Assembly: GCA_045538195.1 (NCBI GenBank)
Contig: JAZSRA010000085.1
Coordinates: 34,260 to 98,259 of the forward strand
DNA length: 64,000 nt
Reading direction: 5' to 3'
Source: SVTX01 sp045538195
Lineage (GTDB): Bacteria; Bacillota; Clostridia; Oscillospirales; CAG-272
The notes below the pieces were generated by a model. The model was not told the origin of the DNA and made no database searches. It saw only the letters and a program-made list of their open reading frames with translations. This document shows, one piece after another, positions 57,971-64,000 of the stretch. The first letter of the stretch is position 1; the number at the start of each line of letters is the position of its first letter. The position numbers and the translations under genes are program-made.

Positions 57971-58279
57971 TTCATTGTGTTCAATACAGAAATCTACCAT
58001 TTGACATATCATCGTGTAATCTCTCTCCGAAAGCTTATTAAGCTTGTCTGCTAGCTCACTTTCGGCTTGCTTACCGATTAATATATAGTCGGTGCTCACA
58101 CTAAAGATTTTGCTTATCTTTAGCAAATTATCTATTCTTATTGCTTTATTGCCTCTTTCAAGATTAGATATCATCTGAATTGAAACATCCATAAGTTCAG
58201 CAAGCTGTTCCTGCGTATAACCAGAACTTTTGCGCAAATCACTTATTCTTTTACCTATTGATTTTAATAATTCTTCCAT
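57968..58279 (-). CDS. XRE-family transcriptional regulator
   Basis: 103 aa from ATG 58279 (GGAGGG upstream; a TTG five codons earlier overlaps it). HTH_3 domain residues about 8-62 (RISDLRKSSGYTQEQLAELMDVSIQMISNLERG), then a short helical tail with two Cys. It is divergent from a pair of membrane-protein genes and probably represses them and itself through the palindrome at 58293-58312. Confidence 0.85.
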   Translation of the reverse strand: MEELLKSIGKRISDLRKSSGYTQEQLAELMDVSIQMISNLERGNKAIRIDNLLKISKIFSVSTDYILIGKQAESELADKLNKLSERDYTMICQMVDFCIEHNE

Positions 58280-58292
58280 TTTTGATCCCTCC

Positions 58293-58312
58293 AATTAATC
58301 TTTAGATTAATT
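58293..58312. promoter_or_regulatory. Candidate operator of the XRE regulator
   Basis: Perfect palindrome AATTAATC-TTTA-GATTAATT, overlapping a minus-strand TATAAT (58310-58315). Confidence 0.55.
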
Positions 58313-58349
58313 ATATTAAATTTTAAAGCAAATTTTAACCATCTGAGGG

Positions 58350-58378
58350 TTGACAAATTTAAACCTTAGGTGTATAAT
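58350..58378 (+). promoter_or_regulatory. Promoter of the two-gene membrane operon
   Basis: TTGACA (58350-58355), 17-bp spacer, TATAAT (58373-58378), 22 bp before ATG 58401. Confidence 0.85.
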
Positions 58379-58400
58379 TGCGTTATGGAGGTGAATTTAT

Positions 58401-59315
58401 ATGGAAAAAATAAAAGAAGTCTGCGAATTGCAGAAAAAAATTTATGTATTACAAGAGTTAAATCGTAGAAAAGGGGAAATATTTAGTAAAATTGAAGATT
58501 CGGTGCCTAAACCTGTTGCTCCTCGGGAAATCCAATATTCATATAAGGAAATACCCGATTATGACGAAGAAAAGTACGTTAAATTAGCAAAAGCTCAGGG
58601 CTCGGGCTTGGGTGAGTTTCGAGATAATGCTATATTTGTGGGATTGTCTCTTGCTAGTACGGTGATCGGTTTGCTTATATTTTGGATTCCACTTCTTTTG
58701 GCATTCTTAAGTTGGCCTTATTCGATATATCATACGAGAAAAATGGCGTATAAGCTATACATAGAGGACTGCAAGAAATTGGAAAATCAAAATGAATGTA
58801 ATAAAATCGAGATAGAGCAGTTTAATCGAGCATCTGCTAAATATCAAAACGACCTTCAATTATACCAAACCTACCAAAATAATGCTAAGGTTCGAACAAA
58901 AGCTTATGAAATAGAATTTCAAAAAGCAGCTAATGAACTTGCCAACTTAAACAATAAATACATTTTGCTTTGTGATGAACTGGATATTCCTTCTTCGTGT
59001 CGTGATTTTGCTAGCATAAATATGATACTTTCTTATATACACTCAGGAAAAGCTTTCTCTGTACTAGAAGCGGTTAAGCAATTTCAATTTGAGGCAAATG
59101 CTGGAAGAATTTCAACCAATATTGAATATATAAAAAGGAATTATTCAGTGTATCAAAACACAATGCCTGATGTTGTAAGGTCTCTAAAAGAGTGTAATTA
59201 TTGTGTTGAGTTTATAGAAAGAGATTTGATAGAAAGCATTAAAGCAGTCACTAATGAGTGTGAAAATATAAAAAATACACAACTAAGTAAATACATATCA
59301 AACGAATCAATTTGA
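58401..59315 (+). CDS. Coiled-coil membrane protein, 304 aa, unknown
   Basis: GGAGGTG upstream of ATG 58401. N-terminal coiled coil (about 1-35), one or two membrane helices (about 75-105, VGLSLASTVIGLLIFWIPLLL), then long Asn/Gln/Glu-rich coiled-coil segments (about 115-200, 270-300). AT-rich composition. Encoded with another membrane protein under an XRE-controlled divergent promoter, an arrangement common in small accessory or stress modules. No family recognised. Confidence 0.7.
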   Translation: MEKIKEVCELQKKIYVLQELNRRKGEIFSKIEDSVPKPVAPREIQYSYKEIPDYDEEKYVKLAKAQGSGLGEFRDNAIFVGLSLASTVIGLLIFWIPLLLAFLSWPYSIYHTRKMAYKLYIEDCKKLENQNECNKIEIEQFNRASAKYQNDLQLYQTYQNNAKVRTKAYEIEFQKAANELANLNNKYILLCDELDIPSSCRDFASINMILSYIHSGKAFSVLEAVKQFQFEANAGRISTNIEYIKRNYSVYQNTMPDVVRSLKECNYCVEFIERDLIESIKAVTNECENIKNTQLSKYISNESI

Positions 59316-59329
59316 TATATGGAGGTACT

Positions 59330-59800
59330 ATGTCCGATAAAGAATGGGAAGTAAGTTATAATAAATATAATGACACTTACACGGTAAAAGAAGCAAAGAA
59401 ATATGATTTGAGCTACACTCCGTCAACCAACCCAACGATGCGAGAAGAACTTAATAAAGGCTTAAGGAGAATGCGAAAGGGTTGGAAAATATTCCTAACG
59501 GTTTTATTTAACATATACGGTTCACTATACAGATTTTCAAGCAATACAGTAATTGGTTGCTTGTTTGGTTTGCTTGAACTTACATTAGGCAAAGCTTTGC
59601 ATGTTGTGATATTTGCTAATTTTATAGGTAGTTTATCTGTATCAGAATACGGATACGCGTTGGGATTTTTCGCTGTGTTGTTAATCTTTTCAGGTGTTTG
59701 GCTTGTAGATTTTATATCTATAATAGTAAAAAATGATATAGTATTTTTAGGCAATAAAAAGTATAAAAATTATAGCGAGTATAAGAAAAAGAAAAAATAG
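59330..59800 (+). CDS. Membrane protein, 156 aa, unknown
   Basis: Start ATG 59330 follows GGAGG by 6 nt. A soluble N-terminal third (KYNDTYTVKEAKKYDLSY), then two or three hydrophobic helices (about 55-150) and a Lys-rich C-terminus. It follows the coiled-coil membrane protein by 14 bp and is probably its partner. No family recognised. Confidence 0.7.
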   Translation: MSDKEWEVSYNKYNDTYTVKEAKKYDLSYTPSTNPTMREELNKGLRRMRKGWKIFLTVLFNIYGSLYRFSSNTVIGCLFGLLELTLGKALHVVIFANFIGSLSVSEYGYALGFFAVLLIFSGVWLVDFISIIVKNDIVFLGNKKYKNYSEYKKKKK

Positions 59801-59801
59801 G

Positions 59802-59826
59802 AATGGGGGATATCCCCCATTTTTGT
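59802..59826 (+). terminator. Terminator
   Basis: Palindrome AATGGGGGATATCCCCCATT followed by TTTTG. Confidence 0.8.
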
Positions 59827-59869
59827 TTGCCTCTTTATAGAAAAGTTATCTAAAATGCGGTAAAAGTCA

Positions 59870-59898
59870 TTGACAAAGACCGCGTTATATTATATAAT
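59870..59898 (+). promoter_or_regulatory. Promoter of the GH106-like gene
   Basis: TTGACA (59870-59875), 17-bp spacer, TATAAT (59893-59898), 76 bp before ATG 59975. Confidence 0.85.
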
Positions 59899-59974
59899 TA
59901 AATAAATGGTAAAGTATGTTAAAATCTTTGCCCTGAAAAGAAAATCTAACCCAAAAGCAAAGGAGACCTAAGCT

Positions 59975-62716
59975 ATGGATTTTAAAAATGTTGACAAAAA
60001 ATACCGTCCCGTGCCTTTTTGGTCGTGGAACGAGAAATTAAACGTTGCCGAGTCTCTCCGTCAGACCGCACTTATGGACGAGGCAGGTCTTGGCGGATAC
60101 TTTATGCACGCCAGAGGAGGTCTGCAGACTGAGTATATGGGCGAAGAGTGGTTTGAGAACATCGGCGCTTGTATAGAGGAGTGTAATAAGCGTGGCATGC
60201 ATGCCTGGGCTTACGACGAGAACGGCTGGCCCTCGGGCTTTGGAGGCGGTAAGGTCAACGGCAAGGGCGAGAAATATTGGCAGAAATATCTCCGTATTAT
60301 GTCAGCAGACGGCGACAGATCCAAAATCGAGCCTCACAGAATTATCTGTACCACTGGCAACTATCTTTTCTATTATGATGTGAACCCATTCTATGTCGAT
60401 ACTCTTGACGCGTTCGTTATCGCTGACTTTATAAATGAAATCTACGAACCTTATTACGAAAGATACGGCTCTAATTTCGACGGCTTTTTCACCGACGAGC
60501 CTCAGATCTCGAGAAACGGTATTCCGTGGAGCTTGACTCTTATCGATAAGTACAAGGAGAGATACGACGAGGATCTCTGCGAAGTTCTGCCTTGCCTTTT
60601 CCTTGAAATCGACGGCTATGCGGAGGTAAGAGTTAAATTCTGGAAGCTTGTCACCGACCTTTTCTCGGCAAGCTTTATGAAGCAGATCTACGATTGGTGT
60701 CTCGACCACGATCTTCAGTTTACAGGTCATTTGGTGCTTGAGGAGAGCCTTTTAGTGCAGCTAATCACCAACGGAGCTTGTATGCCTCACTATGAGTATC
60801 TTACCATCCCCGGCATGGACTGGCTGGGCAGAAATATCGGTCCCTGTCTTACTCACCATCAGGTGGCTTCTACTGCTGCTCAGGTTGGCAGAAAGCAGGT
60901 CCTTTCCGAGACATTCGCGCTCTGCGGTCACAACGTCGGTCACGACGAGCTTAAGAGAAACTACGAGTGGATGATGGTACGCGGTATCAACCTTATGTGT
61001 CAGCACCTTGAGGGATATTCCAACAGAGGAATACGTAAGAGAGACTATCCGCCCGCAATGTATATTCAGCAGCCTTGGTGGGCAGATTACAAGGTGTTTA
61101 ATGACGCAATGAGCCGCGTGGGTATGCTTCTTGCTGAGGGTGAGATCAAGTTTGACACGCTGCTTATGCACAATATGACCTCGGGCTGGATCACCTACAA
61201 CTGCGGAAACAACACCCTGCCTGACGGAAAGGATATAACCTATTATAACAACTCGCTTGTTAACGCTACGCTTGCTCTCGAAGCAAAGCATATTCCTTTC
61301 CATCTCGGTGACGAGACCCTTATGGAAAGACATGGACGTGTTGAGGGCAATAAGCTGATAATCGGTCAGCAGACCTACACCACCGTAGTTCTCCCCGAAT
61401 ACATAACCTTTATGGAGAACACCCAGAAGCTTCTGGACGAGTTCAAGGCTAACGGCGGTAAGATCGTGACCGATATTTCCACTCTTGAAGCTAACCCCAT
61501 TATCGACAACGAGAAGATCACCTATACCTGGCGTGATTTCGGCGACTTCAAGATGTACTATTTCGTAAACTCTCATAATAGCAAGGAAAAGGCTGTTATC
61601 ACCAAGGGAAGCTACGCCATCGACATTACAACGGGTGAAAAGGTTGAATTCTGCGGCGAATATACCTTCCCAGCATACGGTAGCCTTGTCGTTATCGACG
61701 ACGGCACGCCCAGCGCTCCTAAAAAAGCAGAGAAGACCCTGACCGCCCTTGACATCAGCGGCAACTGGAAGGTTGAGGGAGCTACGTACAACTCGCTTAC
61801 TCTTGACAAGTGCGATTACTGGTTTGACGGCGAGCTTCAGGAGGAGAACGGTTACGTTCTGAATGTCGTTCCCAGAACCACCGAGCTTCACCGTCCCGTT
61901 GATGTTCGTTGCCTCTTTAAAGTCGATCTTGAATACATTTCCGATAAGCTTTACGTTGCTTGCGAGACCCCCGAGATCTTTACCGTTAAGGTCAACGGTG
62001 TTGAGATCGACAAGACCGATTGCGGATACTTCCGCGACAGCTCATTCCGTCTCCTTGACATCCAGAAGTACGCGAAGGTCGGTCTCAATGAGATCGAGTT
62101 CTTCTCCAAGATCGAGCAGTCCGAGGATACCTTTGAGAACATTGAAAAGAGCAAGAAGTTCGAGTCCGAAAAGAACAAGCTGACTTATGATATGGAGATC
62201 GAGGCTATGTACCTCGTCGGTGATTTTGCGGTCAAGGCGGAGGGCGTATTCGAGCCCATCCCCAACAACGCATATTTCTTCGACGGCAAGTTCAGCGTTG
62301 TGAAGCCTGCGGAGGAGATCGAGCTGAAAAATCTTGAACAGAACGGCTACAGCTTCTTCTCGGGTGAGCTTACCGTTTCCAAGAAGTTCAAGCTTGATAG
62401 CACCGATTATAAGCTTTCCTTTGTCAAGAACGGATTTAACGCGCTTCGCGTCAAGGTCAACGGTAAGTACGTCTGCACTACTATGTGGGCGCCTTACGAT
62501 ATCGACCTCTCCGACTATCTCACCGTTGGCGAGAACGTGGTCGAGCTGACTATCGTTAACAACCTCCGTAACCTGCTTGGTCCTCACCACCACGTAGGCG
62601 GCGAGCTGCTTTCGGTCAGCCCCTCCTCCTTCTATAAGGAGCGTTGCATCTGGAATAATTTCAACACCGGTTACTTCACCTGGAAGTATAGCTTCGTAAA
62701 TACAGGACTTATTTAA
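59975..62716 (+). CDS. Glycoside hydrolase, GH106-like (alpha-L-rhamnosidase family)
   Basis: 913 aa, AAAGGAG upstream. N-terminal catalytic region with the signature RPVPFWSWNEKL, GLGGYFMHARGGL, WAYDENGWPSGFGGG and FTDEPQ (candidate acidic catalytic residues), then SETFALCGHN. A C-terminal beta-rich half (about 590-913) looks like carbohydrate-binding/jelly-roll domains. No signal peptide, so it probably acts on imported oligosaccharides. The usual GH106 substrate is rhamnose-containing pectin; specificity is not certain. Confidence 0.8.
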   Translation: MDFKNVDKKYRPVPFWSWNEKLNVAESLRQTALMDEAGLGGYFMHARGGLQTEYMGEEWFENIGACIEECNKRGMHAWAYDENGWPSGFGGGKVNGKGEKYWQKYLRIMSADGDRSKIEPHRIICTTGNYLFYYDVNPFYVDTLDAFVIADFINEIYEPYYERYGSNFDGFFTDEPQISRNGIPWSLTLIDKYKERYDEDLCEVLPCLFLEIDGYAEVRVKFWKLVTDLFSASFMKQIYDWCLDHDLQFTGHLVLEESLLVQLITNGACMPHYEYLTIPGMDWLGRNIGPCLTHHQVASTAAQVGRKQVLSETFALCGHNVGHDELKRNYEWMMVRGINLMCQHLEGYSNRGIRKRDYPPAMYIQQPWWADYKVFNDAMSRVGMLLAEGEIKFDTLLMHNMTSGWITYNCGNNTLPDGKDITYYNNSLVNATLALEAKHIPFHLGDETLMERHGRVEGNKLIIGQQTYTTVVLPEYITFMENTQKLLDEFKANGGKIVTDISTLEANPIIDNEKITYTWRDFGDFKMYYFVNSHNSKEKAVITKGSYAIDITTGEKVEFCGEYTFPAYGSLVVIDDGTPSAPKKAEKTLTALDISGNWKVEGATYNSLTLDKCDYWFDGELQEENGYVLNVVPRTTELHRPVDVRCLFKVDLEYISDKLYVACETPEIFTVKVNGVEIDKTDCGYFRDSSFRLLDIQKYAKVGLNEIEFFSKIEQSEDTFENIEKSKKFESEKNKLTYDMEIEAMYLVGDFAVKAEGVFEPIPNNAYFFDGKFSVVKPAEEIELKNLEQNGYSFFSGELTVSKKFKLDSTDYKLSFVKNGFNALRVKVNGKYVCTTMWAPYDIDLSDYLTVGENVVELTIVNNLRNLLGPHHHVGGELLSVSPSSFYKERCIWNNFNTGYFTWKYSFVNTGLI

Positions 62717-62732
62717 GTTAATTATAACAATA

Positions 62733-62778
62733 GTGGGGGAGGAGAAACTTTTCAAGGAAAAAGTTTCTCCTCCCCCAC
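62733..62778. terminator. 20-bp GC-rich palindrome after the GH106-like gene
   Basis: Perfect arms GTGGGGGAGGAGAAACTTTT and complement, 6-nt loop; the following CCCCCTCTTCTTCAAAACATTTC resembles the sequence after the MITE near 38350. Probable transcript end and repeat-family member. Confidence 0.7.
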
Positions 62779-62846
62779 ACCCCCTCTTCTTCAAAACATT
62801 TCAAAAGGGAAAGAGGTTTTTTGGTTGTTTAATTGAGATGTAAATA

Positions 62847-63638
62847 TTAATAAAGCTTATATTTCAACCTCAAATTATCAGCAATCATCGCGATAAATTC
62901 AGAATTTGTGGGCTTTCCACGGTTGTTCTGTATTGTGTAGCCGAAATAAGAGTTAAGCGTATCAACGTCGCCTCTGTCCCACGCGACCTCGATGGCGTGG
63001 CGGATTGCTCTTTCAACACGCGAGGTTGTGGTCTGATATTTCTTTGCGACGGAAGGGTAGAGGACTTTAGTTACGGAGTTGATGATGTCGGAGTCCTTGA
63101 CTGTCAGGAGGATAGCGGTGCGGAGGTACTGATAGCCCTTGATATGGGCGGGAACACCGATCTGGTGAATGATACGTGTGACCTGAGCCTCAATATCGGG
63201 TGTGTTGTCTGCGATTTCGTTCTTTTCTGCCTGTGCCGATTCAGATCTTTGATTGCGATTTTTCAGCATACTGTCAACGTATTCGATAAGGTTGGATTGA
63301 TTTATGGGCTTGATAAGACAAAGCTCCGCGCCTGCCTGAAGCGCTTGTACGAAGATATTTTGATTGGAAATAGGGGAGGTCATTATCATCACGGGAGGCT
63401 TGTCGCTTCCGTAGGAAAGAGATTTAGCGCTTCTGACCACGCTGAGTCCGTCTATCTTTGACATCCATATATCGATTATAACAACATCGGGGTGGATTCG
63501 CCCAATTTTCGCGAGGGCATCCTCTCCGTTGACAGCTTCCTCTATGTATCGGCATCCCGCTCGCAAAAAACAGTCCTTTATAAGGGCGCGCCCGGACGAA
63601 TTTTCGTCGGCAATAAGTATTTTTGTTGTGTATTCCAC
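62847..63638 (-). CDS. spo0A: Sporulation master regulator Spo0A
   Basis: 263 aa with GTG start 63638 (AGGAGG 10 nt upstream). Receiver domain: ILIADE acidic pair, phosphoacceptor in VVIIDIWMSKIDGL, switch Thr in IMTSPIS, Lys in LIKPI. A linker of about 30 residues (125-155) follows, then the Spo0A effector domain with the recognition helix TTSRVERAIRHAIEVAWDRGD and the terminal GKPTNSEFIAMIADNLRL. It binds 0A boxes to start sporulation. A minus-strand terminator upstream suggests that the next gene beyond the window ends there. Confidence 0.96.
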   Translation of the reverse strand: MEYTTKILIADENSSGRALIKDCFLRAGCRYIEEAVNGEDALAKIGRIHPDVVIIDIWMSKIDGLSVVRSAKSLSYGSDKPPVMIMTSPISNQNIFVQALQAGAELCLIKPINQSNLIEYVDSMLKNRNQRSESAQAEKNEIADNTPDIEAQVTRIIHQIGVPAHIKGYQYLRTAILLTVKDSDIINSVTKVLYPSVAKKYQTTTSRVERAIRHAIEVAWDRGDVDTLNSYFGYTIQNNRGKPTNSEFIAMIADNLRLKYKLY

Positions 63639-63835
63639 TTTTGTGTATCCTCCTGAAAGATATTTTTATTGATTACGGTTATATTTTACCATAAATTGGA
63701 AAATTTTGCAATACTATTTCCAAAAATTACCAATAGTGATTTTTACCAAAATTTTCCAAAATAATTTGTCTTTTATAACTAAAAAGCAAAATCTTTTGAA
63801 AAAGAATGACAAAATACGAAAAAATCTGTCGAAAA

Positions 63836-63860
63836 ACAAAAAGGGAGCAAAGGCTCCCTT
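63836..63860 (-). terminator. Terminator of a minus-strand gene beyond the window
   Basis: Stem GGGAGC/GCTCCC with loop CTTT on the minus strand, then TTTTTGTTTTT. Confidence 0.7.
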
Positions 63861-63871
63861 CAGTCTGTCGA

Positions 63872-63908
63872 AAAACGCCCATCACGCGGAAGCGAAGGTG
63901 GGCGTTTT
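63872..63908. repeat. AAAACGCCCA hairpin
   Basis: AAAACGCCCA/TGGGCGTTTT stem with about 17-nt loop; the same CGAAAAACGCCCA block, followed by CCTTCGCT, occurs at about 49001-49022. No gene is visible in 63640-64000. Confidence 0.5.
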
Positions 63909-64000
63909 GGTGTATTTGAAGTAAAAAAGCGATATAAAAGCAAAGAAATCGGAGGGATGGTTATCTCTCCACTTTCTTTTAGCGAATTTTTTGAGATTCA

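Overview
The window looks like chromosome of an uncultured, probably gut-type, low-to-mid GC Clostridia (possibly Oscillospirales; the order is a guess). The basis is a Spo0A gene with its conserved C-terminal effector domain, strong AGGAGG-type ribosome binding sites, many near-consensus sigma-A promoters (TTGACA-17-TATAAT), U-tailed intrinsic terminators, an archaeal-type Asd, a yybP-ykoY riboswitch and a GH106-like glycosidase. There is no rRNA operon; the only intact tRNA is a tRNA-Ser(UGA).

Layout. 0-8.4 kb holds ordinary chromosomal genes: two YitT-type membrane proteins, a YwaF-glycerophosphodiesterase fusion, an M28 peptidase, ROK glucokinase and a DtxR-type metalloregulator. 8.4-31.0 kb is an integrated mobile element. 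It sits in a tRNA-Ser gene cut at the anticodon loop: the 3' half with its terminator is at 8.4 kb, the 5' half with its promoter is at 31.0 kb, and an intact replacement tRNA-Ser is at 30.8 kb. Its right end carries a tyrosine integrase, excisionase-like genes and a DUF927 helicase-like protein. Its middle carries a LexA-like repressor, a barnase/barstar pair and two copies of an unassigned structured RNA. Its left half is a ten-gene co-oriented defense operon. 31.5-64 kb is chromosomal again: a large repeat lipoprotein, a FAD oxidoreductase, a Mn-riboswitch-controlled P-type ATPase, a CNNM/CorC transporter, an ECF sigma/anti-sigma/secreted protease operon, asd, recA-recX, a DAHP synthase, PlsC, PrmC, Ddl, a GH106-like enzyme and spo0A. 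Several intergenic palindrome or MITE-like repeats are scattered through it.

Defense operon (9.1-22.2 kb). One promoter lies inside an inverted-repeat operator. It is followed by an HTH + DUF3990 (ADP-ribosyltransferase-like) gene, a probable partner, a type III Mod methylase, a fused AAA ATPase-DUF4435 (TOPRIM-like) protein resembling a single-chain PARIS AriA-AriB, the type III Res subunit, and a GIY-YIG/RAMA protein. A second cassette follows: gamma-class N6-adenine methylase, a protein with two GHKL ATPase domains (MORC/Hsp90-like plus histidine-kinase-like), a degenerate receiver-domain protein and an HNH nuclease, then a terminator. The last four genes look like a restriction or abortive-infection system wired through a phosphorelay-like pair. 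They are my best candidate for an undescribed system. All functions are inferred from sequence motifs read by eye; no database search was run.
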